Shown here piece after piece: positions 14,865-25,069 of a DNA stretch of 47,046 bases. The position numbers and the translations under genes are program-made. Below the pieces are notes generated by a model that was given only the letters and a program-made list of their open reading frames with translations, searched no databases and was not told the origin of the DNA. How positions within the stretch are numbered: the first letter of the stretch is position 1; each line of letters starts with the position of its first letter. This DNA comes from Alishewanella aestuarii B11 (GTDB lineage: Bacteria; Pseudomonadota; Gammaproteobacteria; Enterobacterales; Alteromonadaceae), in the NCBI RefSeq assembly GCF_000280055.1, contig NZ_ALAB01000037.1:1-47046 (forward strand), written 5' to 3'.

Positions 14865-17723
14865 TTAGAACGCGTAAGAGAAGCTGGTGTAGAAGAAACG
14901 GCCGATATTATTGTACAGACCGGTTTCTGCGGTAGTGCCTAAAGCCACACCGGGCAGATCGCGGTTAAACAGGTTATCAACACCGAATGCCAGTTTAACG
15001 CCGCTGGCGAAGTCGTAACCCAGGCGGATATCGGTTACGAAGTAACTACCATAACTCATAATATCGCTTGGATCCGGGTTCAGCGCCAGTGACTGGCTGG
15101 TGAACAGCGATACCGCATCGATATAGCGGGTTTTAAAGCCAGCTGTCCAGGCATCGTAACGGTAGTTCACGCTCAGGTTAGCTTGCCAGGTCGCGTCACC
15201 GGCAACACCGGCGTTTTCAATATATTCGTTCGGGAAGTTCTGGAACGAATAGGTTTTACGCGATTCCAGCCAGGTACCAATTAACTTGGTATTAAAGCGA
15301 CCGCCCAGGGCGTCAAAATCATAACCAAATTCAAAATCGATACCGCTGGCCGTTTGTGCCGCCACGTTCTGTACTACTGAGGTAATTAAGCGCAGTGTCT
15401 GGGTTTGCGGGTTACGCTGTACCAGATTACAGAACTGCATATTCGGGCCACTGGCCGAATCGACACAGCGGTTCAGAATATTTTGGGCAGAAATAGAGGC
15501 GATAGCGTCATTGATTTCAATCGACCAGTAGTCAACGGTCATGCTAAAGCCGCGGATAAAATCTGGCTGGTAAACAAAACCAACAGTGTAACTATCTGAT
15601 TTTTCAGCACGCAGATCCGGGTTGCCGCCGTTTAAACCTTCAACTGTCGCTGCAGGGTTGTTCAGCTGGAAGTCCGGGGCAATACCAATGGCCGCACAGT
15701 TGTTTACCCGCGTCTGACTCTGGCGCTCGGTGGTAGCGCACGGATCTGTTACCCGGAAGAAGGTTTGGTTTTGCGGGCCAAACAGTTCGCTGATATTCGG
15801 TGCCCGCAGCGCTTCAGAGTAAGTGGCACGGATCCGGAACTCGCCGTTCAGGCTCCAGTCCAGACCGGTTTTCCAGCTGGTGGCATCACCGATGGTGCTG
15901 TAATTGGCGTAACGCACCGCAGCATCAAATACCAGATCCTGGATCAGGGGCAGATCAGAGAGCAATGGTACTGACACTTCGGTAAAGGCTTCTTTCACAT
16001 CGAACTCACCGCGCATATATTGCAGTGAATTCAGGAAAGTAGCGCCGGTAGCGGCAAAGCGATCCGGTACAGATTCACTTTCTTCTTTACGGTATTCAAC
16101 ACCGGCTGAGAAGCCGACCATACCGGCAGGTAATTCGAACAGACCACTGTTGTTAACGCTGGCATTCGCCACTTGCTGGCGGATGGTGCTGTGGCTGTAA
16201 GAGGTGGTATTAAACCAGTTACGGGCCGCATCATTAATGGCGTTGTCACCAAACAGGCTGGTTGGTGCACAGCCGTTGGCGCGGGCAGTGGCGTCACGAC
16301 ACACAATACGACCATTAGCATCAACTACGGCATCAACTGACTGGGCGAAGTTAGTGCGGATCAGGTTGTTATAGTTAACCTGCTCCAGCTTGGTTTCGCC
16401 GTGGGTAACATAGGCTTCAAAACCCCAGTCTGCCGACAGCTCACCCTGCGCACCCGCAACAAAGCGTGATGTAGTACGGGTATTTTGTTCAAAGCGACGG
16501 CCAGCATCTTTCTGGAAGCGGTGAATACGGATTGAATCCAGGTTATTGGCGTCCATCAGCGCTGCCATGCTGTCATCCAGGTAGGCGTTATCGCGCATAA
16601 TGCGGATCGCTGAGCCATATTCAAAGAATGATGGCTGACCTTCGTTACTGCCTTTGCTGCGTACATATTTGCCTTCGGCAAACAGGTTGATGCTGTCGGT
16701 CAGGTCAAAATTGGCTTTCATATTCAGGTTCTGGCGGTTAAAGCTTGGCTGCAGATCCTGATACTGCCGCAGATCTAAAAATTCACAATTGCTGCAGTGT
16801 TCAATATTGCCATAGGTGGTACCCAGGTTCTGCAGGCGCACGCTGCCGTCCTGGTTAAAGATGTACCAGTCACCATTTAACTTAAAATTACCGGCCGTTG
16901 AGCTGTCATACCAACCGGCATTAGCAACGGTGATCCGATCCGGAATACCATCGTGAATAAAGACGCCGTTGCTATCACGACCATCACGGTCAGCCGGGTT
17001 AGCGACAGCCATATAAGAGGTGCGGGTTTGCCGGCGGTCAGTGGCGTTCATCCCTTCCTGACCAGAAAACTCAGCAGCTACTGCAAAGTTACCACGGCCC
17101 GCAGCGAAGTCGGTACCAAAGGATAATAAGGCTTTATGGTTATCGTACGGGTTATCCTGAGCAAAACCACGGCTTAGCACCAGATCGAAACCCTGAATAT
17201 CTTTTTTCAGTTTAAAGTTTACTACGCCGGTTACCGCGTCGGCACCATATACAGCTGAGGCACCACCGGTAATAATTTCCACCGAGTCTAACCAGGCAGT
17301 AGGAATGCTGTTGGTATCGACCGCAGCACTGCCGGCACTGCTGGCGACATGGCGACGGCCATCAACCAGCACCAGCGTACGGGAAGCGCCCATACCGCGT
17401 AAATCCAGTAAGCTTAAGCCGGCAGTACCGATAAAACGGCCTGCGTTAGCCAGTGAATAAGTGGCAGCCAGTGACGGTAATTCTTTTAACACTTCACCAA
17501 TATTCATGGCGCCGGTTTCCACCAGATCACGACCGGAAATCACCGTTACCGGTGACGGGGCTATAGCGCCTTCACGCAGAATGCGCGAACCGGTAACCTG
17601 AATGCGCTCGGTTGCCGCCTGCGGGCTTTCTTCTGCCACAACCCACTGTGGACTGGCTGCAGCAACGGCAGCGGCCACCACACTTAAACGCAAAGAATTC
17701 ACTTTGGATAACGATACAGACAT
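14865..17723 (-). CDS. TonB-dependent outer membrane receptor (second)
   Basis: A 952-residue receptor. I start it at the ATG 17721-17723 (MSVSLSK), because AGGAG lies 6 bases upstream and a signal peptide follows directly, rather than at an in-frame ATG 60 bases earlier. The plug region (ERIQVTGSR, LRGMGASRTLVLVDGRRH, GGASAVYGADAVTGVVNF) and a barrel ending in phenylalanine are clear. It shares layout and the cysteine-pair motif CRDATARANGC with the receptor at 6768-9620, so they are paralogs. The ligand is unknown. Its terminator has been split by an IS50-like element, which may let transcription run into the IS or toward the gene at 12494. Confidence 0.93.
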   Translation of the reverse strand: MSVSLSKVNSLRLSVVAAAVAAASPQWVVAEESPQAATERIQVTGSRILREGAIAPSPVTVISGRDLVETGAMNIGEVLKELPSLAATYSLANAGRFIGTAGLSLLDLRGMGASRTLVLVDGRRHVASSAGSAAVDTNSIPTAWLDSVEIITGGASAVYGADAVTGVVNFKLKKDIQGFDLVLSRGFAQDNPYDNHKALLSFGTDFAAGRGNFAVAAEFSGQEGMNATDRRQTRTSYMAVANPADRDGRDSNGVFIHDGIPDRITVANAGWYDSSTAGNFKLNGDWYIFNQDGSVRLQNLGTTYGNIEHCSNCEFLDLRQYQDLQPSFNRQNLNMKANFDLTDSINLFAEGKYVRSKGSNEGQPSFFEYGSAIRIMRDNAYLDDSMAALMDANNLDSIRIHRFQKDAGRRFEQNTRTTSRFVAGAQGELSADWGFEAYVTHGETKLEQVNYNNLIRTNFAQSVDAVVDANGRIVCRDATARANGCAPTSLFGDNAINDAARNWFNTTSYSHSTIRQQVANASVNNSGLFELPAGMVGFSAGVEYRKEESESVPDRFAATGATFLNSLQYMRGEFDVKEAFTEVSVPLLSDLPLIQDLVFDAAVRYANYSTIGDATSWKTGLDWSLNGEFRIRATYSEALRAPNISELFGPQNQTFFRVTDPCATTERQSQTRVNNCAAIGIAPDFQLNNPAATVEGLNGGNPDLRAEKSDSYTVGFVYQPDFIRGFSMTVDYWSIEINDAIASISAQNILNRCVDSASGPNMQFCNLVQRNPQTQTLRLITSVVQNVAAQTASGIDFEFGYDFDALGGRFNTKLIGTWLESRKTYSFQNFPNEYIENAGVAGDATWQANLSVNYRYDAWTAGFKTRYIDAVSLFTSQSLALNPDPSDIMSYGSYFVTDIRLGYDFASGVKLAFGVDNLFNRDLPGVALGTTAETGLYNNIGRFFYTSFSYAF

Positions 17724-17982
17724 GCTTGCTCCTGAATAAAACAGCCAGTGGCTGATACAACTCAGCAGTACCAGTGCCGGCACTGCTGCAGAGGGCGCGC
17801 ATTGTAGGGAATTGTGGTGAAATCGCCAGCAAAAACTGCCTGAAAAATACCGATCGGTGAGTATTTATGCAGTTCCTGAATAAGAAAAAACCAAGCTGCT
17901 GGCTTTTAGAGCAGATTTAGAATGAGCTAATGCAGGCCAGCCTCAGCCAGCGCCAGCCGCAGAATCGCATAGTTATGCAATG

Positions 17983-19155
17983 CTATATGGCCGCATGAAA
18001 GCGCTGAAAAGCCGCCTGCAAATCGTCGATTAAATCCTCTGGATCTTCCAGGCCGATATGCAGCCGGATCAAGGGCCCGCTATAGGGCCAGTGGCTGGCC
18101 TGGCGCAGCGTCTGCACATTGAGGGTTGCTGTGATCAGGCTTTCATAGCCGCCCCAGGAAAAGCCCATTTTAAAATGCTGCATTCCTTCGATAAAGGCTT
18201 CCACTTGTTTTAATGAGCCTTGGCTCAACACGAACGAAAACAAGCCATTGCTACCGCTAAAATCACGTTTAAATTGCTGATGACCTGGGTGATCGGCAAA
18301 GGCCGGATGCCGCACCGTCGCCACCTCGGGTCGCTGTGCCAACCACTGTGCTACCTGCAACGCATTTTGTTCATGCTGCTTTAACCGCACCCCTAAGGTG
18401 CGCAAGCCACGACTGGCAGCATAGACATCGTCGGCTGAAGCACAGTAGCCCATTAAATAGCTATGCTCGCGCAGTTGTGACCAATATTGCTCAGTGGCAC
18501 TGGCGGTGCCAAGCATCACATCAGAGTGACCGATAATATACTTGGTCGCCGCCTGAATTGAGATATCCACGCCCAGTTCAAAGGGCTTACACAAAATCGG
18601 CGAGGCCCAGGTATTATCCAGTACCGTAATGATTTGACTCGCCCGCGCCACCGCACAAATTGCCGGTATATCCTGCACTTCCATGGTCAGCGAGCCAGGC
18701 GATTCCAGAAAGATCATCCGGGTATTGGGTTTAATCAATGCCGCAATACCGGCTCCGATCAGCGGGTCATAATAAGTAGTCTCAATCCCCAGCCCAGCTA
18801 GTAACTTATCGCACAGTGCCCGGGTCGGTTCATAGACACTGTCCACCATCAACAAGTGATCGCCCTGCTTTAAAAACGCCAGTAAAGCACCTGATACCGC
18901 CGCGGCACCACAGGGATAGAGTGCACAACCCGCGCCGCCCTCCAGTTCACACATGGCTTCCTGAAACGCAAAATGCGTTTGGGTGCCGCGCCGGCCATAA
19001 TAGGGTACCCGGTTACCACGCTGCTTCGTCGCCTCACGCAATTCCTGCATGGTATCAAATACGATGGTTGAAGCGCGTACCAGTGGCGGGTTAACCGCAC
19101 TGCCCGTCCATTGCTTACTACGACCGGCATGAATTAACTGGGTATTTTTTTTCAT
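17983..19155 (-). CDS. metC: cystathionine beta-lyase
   Basis: A 390-residue PLP enzyme that cleaves cystathionine to homocysteine, pyruvate and ammonia in methionine synthesis. It follows E. coli MetC closely along its length: an N-terminal LIHAGRSK, YYGRRGT, CELEGGAGCALYPCGAAAV, D180 for the PLP ring, lysine 205 in SIQAATKYIIGHSD, and LIRLHIGLED near the end. The ATG at 19153-19155 is chosen over an upstream in-frame ATG, because GGAG lies about 8 bases before it and the N-terminus then matches the family. A MetJ-like box pair lies about 36 bases upstream, which supports the assignment to methionine metabolism. It is divergent from the third TonB receptor gene. Confidence 0.95.
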   Translation of the reverse strand: MKKNTQLIHAGRSKQWTGSAVNPPLVRASTIVFDTMQELREATKQRGNRVPYYGRRGTQTHFAFQEAMCELEGGAGCALYPCGAAAVSGALLAFLKQGDHLLMVDSVYEPTRALCDKLLAGLGIETTYYDPLIGAGIAALIKPNTRMIFLESPGSLTMEVQDIPAICAVARASQIITVLDNTWASPILCKPFELGVDISIQAATKYIIGHSDVMLGTASATEQYWSQLREHSYLMGYCASADDVYAASRGLRTLGVRLKQHEQNALQVAQWLAQRPEVATVRHPAFADHPGHQQFKRDFSGSNGLFSFVLSQGSLKQVEAFIEGMQHFKMGFSWGGYESLITATLNVQTLRQASHWPYSGPLIRLHIGLEDPEDLIDDLQAAFQRFHAAI

Positions 19156-19190
19156 GTTGCAGCTCCAATTCGACCAAAGTGGCGTAGCAA

Positions 19191-19206
19191 AGACATCTGG
19201 AAGTCT
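19191..19206. promoter_or_regulatory. candidate MetJ operator (two met boxes)
   Basis: AGACATCT (19191-19198) matches the met box AGACGTCT in 7 of 8 positions, and the adjacent GGAAGTCT (19199-19206) in 6 of 8. Met boxes act as tandem 8-mers. The pair starts 36 bases before the metC ATG and lies in the spacer shared with the divergent receptor gene. Confidence 0.55.
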
Positions 19207-19336
19207 GTACACTCTAAGATATGGCTATCCTAAGGCAAAATTTAGTTAACGTCACGCTATCTTTAATTGTGGTACTGGTTTGACACCAGGTTATTGAGGT
19301 TCTAGCTTTAATAAATATAACAAGGAGATAACACCT

Positions 19337-21835
19337 ATGCATAGCTTCAAGCCCCATCCTCTTGCGTTAGCCGTGACGCTGGTGCTTTCCAGCCCACTCG
19401 CTCTGGCTCAACAAAGCAGCAATACTGAAACCGAAGAAAAGGCCGAACGTATTGAGCAAATCGTAGTAACCGGTACCCGCGTAGCGGGCCGTTCGGTATC
19501 AGATACGGCAGTGCCAATTGATGTTGTCAGCGCCGAAAGCCTGACCCGCGCCGGCTCCACTGAACTAAACCAGGTGCTGTCCACTGCTTTACCTTCATTT
19601 AACTTCCCACGTCCCGGCCTGGCTGACGGCACCGATACGGTGCGCCCGGCAACCTTACGTGGCTTAGGGCCAGACCAGTCTCTGGTATTAGTTAACTCCA
19701 AACGCCGGCATGCTGCAGCCCTGGTTAACGTTAATGGAACTGTGGGGCGTGGTTCATCGGCGGTGGATTTAAATACTATTCCAACCGCTGCTATCAATTC
19801 GGTTGAAGTCTTGCGTGACGGCGCCTCAGCCCAATATGGCTCAGATGCAATCGCCGGGGTACTCAACGTGCGGCTGCGCGAAGCCAGTGAAGGCGGTAAC
19901 TTTACCAGCTCCTATGCCTGGCGCGATACCAGTTACACTGTACCCACTACCCCGGTAGTTGCCGGTGCCACCTGGAGCGCGCCCAGCACCCTTCGCCGCA
20001 GCCGGGTAGATGGAGAAACGCTGACGTTAAGCGGCTGGCGCGGCTTTGAACTGGGTAATAACGGCTATCTGACGGTATCGGCAGAATATAAAGAGGCAGA
20101 GCGCACTGAGCGCGGTGGCTGGGATCACCGCCAGCAATACAACAGAGTCAATGGCGAGTTTGATCCACGTGAAGCATTGGTCAATCGCTTTAATGCCTGG
20201 TATGGCGAGCCGGAACTGGACCAGTTCACCTTTTTCGCCAATGCCGGTAAAACCCTGGAAAATGGTAAGGTGTATGGCTGGCTGAGCTATCAGGATCGCG
20301 AAGCACGCTCTGCCGGTTTCTTCCGTACACCGAATGACGTGCGTAACGTACCGGAAATTCATCCGGATGGCTTCCTGCCAATTATTGCCCCTGATGTCAC
20401 AGACGCCAGTGCGGCGGTCGGTTATGAGTTTGATGTCGGTGAATGGACAGTAGACAGCTCGCTGGTTTGGGGGCAAAACCGCATGGCCTTTACCATCGAG
20501 AATACGCTGAACCGCTCAATTGGCCCGTTAAGCAAAACCGAGTTTGATGCCGGTGGCTATCGTTATGGCCAGGCAGTATTTAACCTGTCAGGTGTACGCT
20601 CCTTTAATGTTGATGGTTTAGCCTCGCCGCTTAACCTGGCAACCGGTGTAGAAATGCGCCGTGAGCGTTACGGCATTTTCGCCGGTGAACCGGATTCCTG
20701 GCGTAATGGTGGCGTGCTGTTAAACGGTGCACCGACTGCTTCGGGTGCTCAGGTATTCCCGGGCTTCCGTCCCTCTAACGAAGTACGGGCGACCCGTCGC
20801 GCCATTGGCGTTTATGTCGATCTGGAAGCGAATCTGACCGACAATATGCTGGGCTCAGTAGCGGTAAGAGCCGAAGACTACTCCGACTTTGGCAGTAACG
20901 TGACCGGCAAGGCAGCACTGCGTTATGACTTTACCGATACCTTTGCCGTGCGGGGTTCAGTACAGAATGGTTTCCGTGCGCCTTCTCTGCAGCAACAGAA
21001 CTTTACGGCTACCTCTACCAACTTTATCAACGGTATTCCGTTTGATATTACCACCTTCCCGGTGAATGATCCGGTAGCTCAGGCGCTGGGCGCTAAAGCC
21101 CTGGATGCAGAAGAGTCGGTAAACTACTCACTGGGTACCGTATTCCGTGTTGGACCAGTTTCAATCACTATCGATGGTTATCGTATCGATATTGATGATC
21201 GGATCGTGCTATCCGAAAACCTGACTCAGAATAATGTGCGTGAGTATCTGACTTCTCAGGGCTTTATCGGTATTGGTGGCGGCCGCTTCTTTATTAACGG
21301 CGTCGACACCGAGACCAAGGGTGTGGATGTGGTCATTAACTGGACCTTACCCACCGATAAGCTCGGCTTATTCGACTTCACTTTGGTAGGTAACTACAAT
21401 GAAACCAAGGTGAAATCGGTGCCGGCGACCTCACAGCTTTCCGCACTGAATCCGGCGCCAACCCTGTTTGGTCGGGTGAATGTGCTGACCTTTGAGAAAG
21501 GTACACCGAAAGATAAAATTGGTGCCACGGTAAACTGGAGCTTTGATAGTTTAAGCGCGACCTTAAAGGCTACCCGCTATGGTGAGGTGTTAGCGCCGGG
21601 CACCACTGCAGCCACCGACTTTGTATTAACACCTAAAACACTGGTTGATCTGGAAGCTCGCTACGAGTTTAACGATAACTGGACGGTAGCCTTTGGCGCC
21701 GACAATATCTTTGACCAGTATCCGGATGCATTCCCAATCAATCTGAATACCACAGGCGCCACCTCGTTTTCGAACTACTCACCGTTTGGACGTTCTGGCC
21801 GCTTGTTCTATGGCCGAGTGGCGTATAATTTCTAA
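19337..21835 (+). CDS. TonB-dependent outer membrane receptor (third)
   Basis: An 832-residue receptor of a different subtype from the other two. It has a signal peptide to about residue 24 (cleavage near LALA-QQ), then EQIVVTGTRV and a plug with LRGLGPDQSLVLVNSKRRH, GSSAVDLNTIP and GASAQYGSDAIAGVLNV, and a barrel ending in YNF. A clear AAGGAG precedes the ATG and a strong terminator follows the stop. It lacks the cysteine-pair motif of the other two receptors. It shares an upstream region with metC and its candidate MetJ site, so a link to methionine supply is possible but unproven. Confidence 0.93.
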   Translation: MHSFKPHPLALAVTLVLSSPLALAQQSSNTETEEKAERIEQIVVTGTRVAGRSVSDTAVPIDVVSAESLTRAGSTELNQVLSTALPSFNFPRPGLADGTDTVRPATLRGLGPDQSLVLVNSKRRHAAALVNVNGTVGRGSSAVDLNTIPTAAINSVEVLRDGASAQYGSDAIAGVLNVRLREASEGGNFTSSYAWRDTSYTVPTTPVVAGATWSAPSTLRRSRVDGETLTLSGWRGFELGNNGYLTVSAEYKEAERTERGGWDHRQQYNRVNGEFDPREALVNRFNAWYGEPELDQFTFFANAGKTLENGKVYGWLSYQDREARSAGFFRTPNDVRNVPEIHPDGFLPIIAPDVTDASAAVGYEFDVGEWTVDSSLVWGQNRMAFTIENTLNRSIGPLSKTEFDAGGYRYGQAVFNLSGVRSFNVDGLASPLNLATGVEMRRERYGIFAGEPDSWRNGGVLLNGAPTASGAQVFPGFRPSNEVRATRRAIGVYVDLEANLTDNMLGSVAVRAEDYSDFGSNVTGKAALRYDFTDTFAVRGSVQNGFRAPSLQQQNFTATSTNFINGIPFDITTFPVNDPVAQALGAKALDAEESVNYSLGTVFRVGPVSITIDGYRIDIDDRIVLSENLTQNNVREYLTSQGFIGIGGGRFFINGVDTETKGVDVVINWTLPTDKLGLFDFTLVGNYNETKVKSVPATSQLSALNPAPTLFGRVNVLTFEKGTPKDKIGATVNWSFDSLSATLKATRYGEVLAPGTTAATDFVLTPKTLVDLEARYEFNDNWTVAFGADNIFDQYPDAFPINLNTTGATSFSNYSPFGRSGRLFYGRVAYNF

Positions 21836-21853
21836 TTTAAAGCTGTAAATGCT

Positions 21854-21881
21854 AAAGGCGCCGCAAGGCGCCTTTGTTTTT
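21854..21881 (+). terminator. intrinsic terminator of the third receptor gene
   Basis: AAAGGCGCC (21854-21862), loop GCAA, GGCGCCTTT (21867-21875), then GTTTTT. A 9-bp perfect stem 18 bases after the stop codon. Confidence 0.92.
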
Positions 21882-21926
21882 GCTGTTGGTGTAATGAGCT
21901 GCGACAGTTATAGCTAAGCTCAGTGC

Positions 21927-22697
21927 TTAAGCCAGACCGTTAATCTCAGCCAAAGTCGCAAGCTTTTCCAGCTCCGGTCGGGCAAAATAATAGCCCTGCA
22001 AATAACGAATACCGACAGAGGTCAGATAGTCCAACTCAGCACGGCTTTCAATGCCCTCAGCCAACACCTTGGTACCCTGCAGCTCGCACTGCTCTAGCGT
22101 ACGCTCGACAATAAACTGCTTGGCCGGATTCTGCTCAATATTGCGGATCAGCTGCATATCCAATTTCAGAATATGCGGTTTTAACTCTATTAACCAATCC
22201 AGCGTGGCATAACCCGAGCCATAGTCGTCAATCGCGGTTTGAAAGCCGCGTTTGGCATAGCTTTGGAAAATTCGGTTTAAATGCGCCTTATCTGGAATTT
22301 GCTCGCCTTCGGTAACTTCAAAAATCAGTTTAGTGAGATCAAAGCCATAGGTGTCGGCGGCTTCAATGGTTGCCTTAATACAGGTTTCCGGGTTGTAAAC
22401 CGCATTGGGCAAGAAATTGATATTCAAAAAGGTTTTGCAGCCCAATTTGGCCGCAGTTTCGATCGCTTTTACCCGGCACGCCTGGTCAAAATAGTATTTA
22501 TTATCGTCGTTAATATGCTGAAATACCCAGCCGGCACCTTCGCCATTTGGCCCACGAACCAGCGCCTCATAAGCAATAATGGTTTTCTCATGCCAGTCTA
22601 TGATTGGCTGAAACGCCATGCGGATCTGAAAGCCCAGATCCTGGCCACTCAGGCAGTCACTGCAGGTTTGTTGTTTAATATTTGCCGGAAACTGCAT
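21927..22697 (-). CDS. EAL-domain cyclic-di-GMP phosphodiesterase
   Basis: A 256-residue stand-alone EAL domain. The key residues for hydrolysis of cyclic di-GMP are visible: E44 in EALVRG, N92 and N94 in LNINFLPNA, E127 in FEVTE, the pair D157-D158 in DDYGSGYA, K178 in LKLDMQLIR, and E214 and E217 in AEGIESR. It therefore looks catalytically competent. There is no GGDEF, PAS or membrane segment. The short N-terminal extension has CSDC (residues 12-15), a possible metal or redox site. It probably lowers cyclic di-GMP in the cytoplasm and so favours motility. The ribosome binding site is weak. Confidence 0.92.
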   Translation of the reverse strand: MQFPANIKQQTCSDCLSGQDLGFQIRMAFQPIIDWHEKTIIAYEALVRGPNGEGAGWVFQHINDDNKYYFDQACRVKAIETAAKLGCKTFLNINFLPNAVYNPETCIKATIEAADTYGFDLTKLIFEVTEGEQIPDKAHLNRIFQSYAKRGFQTAIDDYGSGYATLDWLIELKPHILKLDMQLIRNIEQNPAKQFIVERTLEQCELQGTKVLAEGIESRAELDYLTSVGIRYLQGYYFARPELEKLATLAEINGLA

Positions 22698-22787
22698 CTT
22701 ATCAGGGTCTCTGCTGTCCGTTTTGATTAGTTTTACCAGAAAAAACTAACCGGCGCTTGTTTTTCAGGCAGTTTTTCGGCTGGCCGC

Positions 22788-23432
22788 TTAAATATTCGGC
22801 TCAGCACCCAAACGTAACGCCAGGGCATAATACTCGGCCAGCACCTGAAAGGCGGCGGCCGCCGTACTACCAAAGGTGACCACACCGTCTTCATGGCCGG
22901 CCATAGTAAAAATACGCTGCTGCACGACCGCGGTTTCCACAAATAGCCGGCCAACCTCTGTCGCCATGGCCACAGTACCATAAGGAATTTCGGCCCGGGT
23001 TTGTGGTAAATTCAGACGATCGGCATAGTGCCAGATCGCCGGGCAATGTGCATGGATCACAAAATGAATATTTTGCTCCAGTAAGTACAGCTGACCATGG
23101 GTCATAGCCTCGGAGGAAGGCTTACAGGGCCCGAGTGCCTCAATACGGTTAAGTTCAGGCTGACACTGGCTAACTAACGCATAGTCTGCCGCTGTTAACA
23201 CCTTTTTACCACCGGTTTGGGTGCCACTGATAATAAACTGTGCCGACTGCCCCAGCCGTTGGCTGATATTACCAAAACCATAGTTGTCATAACGTGCCGG
23301 ATGCTGACCCAGCATGCCCAGCTGCACGCAAAGGGTGCGCCAGGCATTGATTTCAGCAATGTTAACCGCCGGCGGCAGTGCCATCGGCTGATAACTTAAC
23401 TGAAATTTTATAACCCCTTCCTGCTCCGCCAT
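22788..23432 (-). CDS. class II aldolase/adducin-family protein
   Basis: A 214-residue protein with the fold of the zinc-dependent class II aldolases (fuculose-phosphate aldolase, MtnB, adducin head). Zinc ligands are visible as the HxH of [10 protein letters not shown] (H127, H129) with a third histidine in GHEDGVV, and the acidic residue in [12 protein letters not shown] is present. A glycine-rich phosphate loop can be seen near NISQRL and ISGTQTGG. Family members cleave or epimerise sugar phosphates, but the substrate here is unknown; the gene does not lie in a methionine-salvage or sugar operon. It is divergent from ubiD. Confidence 0.8.
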   Translation of the reverse strand: MAEQEGVIKFQLSYQPMALPPAVNIAEINAWRTLCVQLGMLGQHPARYDNYGFGNISQRLGQSAQFIISGTQTGGKKVLTAADYALVSQCQPELNRIEALGPCKPSSEAMTHGQLYLLEQNIHFVIHAHCPAIWHYADRLNLPQTRAEIPYGTVAMATEVGRLFVETAVVQQRIFTMAGHEDGVVTFGSTAAAAFQVLAEYYALALRLGAEPNI

Positions 23433-23509
23433 CGTATAACCCGCGTCACCTTATTTTCGACATTATAAAAGGCCGTGCTGGCTTACCCCAGCCGCATAGC
23501 AGGCCAAAA

Positions 23510-23538
23510 CTGGCAGGAAATGACTGGCAATGTATAAT
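23510..23538 (+). promoter_or_regulatory. candidate sigma-70 promoter of ubiD
   Basis: A perfect -10 box TATAAT at 23533-23538 has CTGGCA (4 of 6 matches to TTGACA) 17 bases upstream. It ends 46 bases before the ubiD ATG. Confidence 0.5.
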
Positions 23539-23584
23539 ACGGTCAGCTTTTGTCAGGCTGCGGCTGACAACATTAAGGGCAAAG

Positions 23585-25069
23585 ATGAAATATAAAGATT
23601 TACGCGACTTTATTGCACAACTGGAGCAGCGCGGTGAACTGGTGCGGATCAGTCAACCGGTGGATCCGGTATTAGAGATGACCGAAATTGCCGATCGCAC
23701 CCTGCGTGGAGAGGGTCCTGCGCTGCTGTTTGAAAAGCCGAAAGGCTTTAACACCCCGGTACTGGTTAATCTTTTCGGTACCCCAAAGCGGGTAGCGCTG
23801 GGTATGGGCCAGGAAGAGGTATCGGCGCTGCGCGAAGTTGGAAAACTCCTGGCATTTCTCAAAGAACCTGAGCCACCAAAAGGTTTAAAAGACGCCTTTA
23901 GTAAGCTGCCAATCTTTAAGCAAGTGCTGAATATGTCACCCAAGCAAGTAAAAAAAGCCGCTTGTCAGCAAGTGGTTCTGAGCGGTGACCAGGTGGATCT
24001 TACAAAGTTGCCGGTAATGACCTGTTGGCCCGGTGATGCTGCACCGCTGATCACCTGGGGTTTAACGGTCACTAAAGGCCCGCATAAAGAGCGGCAGAAC
24101 CTTGGCATATACCGGCAGCAGGTACTGGGTAAAAACAAAGTGATTATGCGCTGGCTATCGCATCGCGGCGGTGCACTGGACTTTTTTGAATGGCAAAAAG
24201 CGCATCCGGGGCAGCGTTTTCCGGTAGCGGTGGCTTTAGGCGCTGATCCGGCAACCATTTTAGGTGCCGTGACACCGGTACCGGATACCTTATCGGAGTA
24301 TGGCTTTGCCGGCTTACTGCGTGGCGATAATACCGAAGTGGTGAAATGCGTCAGTAACGATCTGCAGGTACCTGCCAGTGCCGAATTTGTGCTGGAGGGC
24401 TATATCGAGCCGGGTGAACTGGCGCCTGAGGGGCCTTATGGCGATCATACCGGCTACTACAATGAGGTTGATAACTTCCCGGTGTTTACCGTGACCCATA
24501 TTACCCACCGTGAAGATCCGATCTACCACAGTACCTATACTGGCCGGCCACCAGACGAACCTGCCGTGCTGGGTGTGGCGCTAAACGAAGTCTTTGTGCC
24601 GATTTTACAAAAGCAATTTCCGGAAATTACCGATTTCTACCTGCCACCTGAAGGCTGCTCGTACCGGCTGGCGGTGGTGACGATGAAAAAGCAATATCCG
24701 GGACATGCGAAACGGGTAATGATGGGTGTTTGGTCCTTTCTACGCCAGTTTATGTATACCAAGTTTGTGATTGTTTGTGATGATGATATCAATGCCCGCG
24801 ACTGGAAGGATGTAATCTGGGCGATGACCACCCGGATGGATCCGGCGCGGGATACCACGCTGGTGGAAAATACCCCTATTGATTATCTCGACTTTGCGTC
24901 ACCGGTATCCGGTTTAGGTTCAAAAATGGGGATGGATGCCACCAATAAATGGCCAGGCGAAACTAACCGTGAGTGGGGCGAGCCTATCGTCATGGATCCG
25001 GCGATTAAACAGCGCATTGATGCCTTATGGCCGTCATTGGGTATCACTTTACCAGAGCAAAAAACATGA
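23585..25069 (+). CDS. ubiD: 4-hydroxy-3-polyprenylbenzoate decarboxylase
   Basis: A 494-residue UbiD decarboxylase that uses prenylated FMN (made by UbiX) to remove CO2 from the polyprenyl-hydroxybenzoate intermediate of ubiquinone synthesis. The N-terminus [10 protein letters not shown], the segment [13 protein letters not shown] and the active-site region [20 protein letters not shown] are typical, and the length equals that of E. coli UbiD (about 497). It starts at the ATG 23585 after a TATAAT promoter. Its stop overlaps the start of a ferredoxin gene (ATGA), and a flavin reductase gene follows. The ubiD-fre order is widespread in gammaproteobacteria; the ferredoxin in between is less usual. 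Confidence 0.97.
   Translation: MKYKDLRDFIAQLEQRGELVRISQPVDPVLEMTEIADRTLRGEGPALLFEKPKGFNTPVLVNLFGTPKRVALGMGQEEVSALREVGKLLAFLKEPEPPKGLKDAFSKLPIFKQVLNMSPKQVKKAACQQVVLSGDQVDLTKLPVMTCWPGDAAPLITWGLTVTKGPHKERQNLGIYRQQVLGKNKVIMRWLSHRGGALDFFEWQKAHPGQRFPVAVALGADPATILGAVTPVPDTLSEYGFAGLLRGDNTEVVKCVSNDLQVPASAEFVLEGYIEPGELAPEGPYGDHTGYYNEVDNFPVFTVTHITHREDPIYHSTYTGRPPDEPAVLGVALNEVFVPILQKQFPEITDFYLPPEGCSYRLAVVTMKKQYPGHAKRVMMGVWSFLRQFMYTKFVIVCDDDINARDWKDVIWAMTTRMDPARDTTLVENTPIDYLDFASPVSGLGSKMGMDATNKWPGETNREWGEPIVMDPAIKQRIDALWPSLGITLPEQKT

Noticed and set aside
17724..17783. Upstream start of the second receptor
   Set aside because: It would put 20 extra residues before the signal peptide, and the ATG at 17723 has a strong AGGAG.
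25027..25065. Ferredoxin start inside ubiD
   Set aside because: The extra 13 residues are out-of-frame ubiD sequence; the ATGA overlap at 25066 fits the ferredoxin N-terminus.
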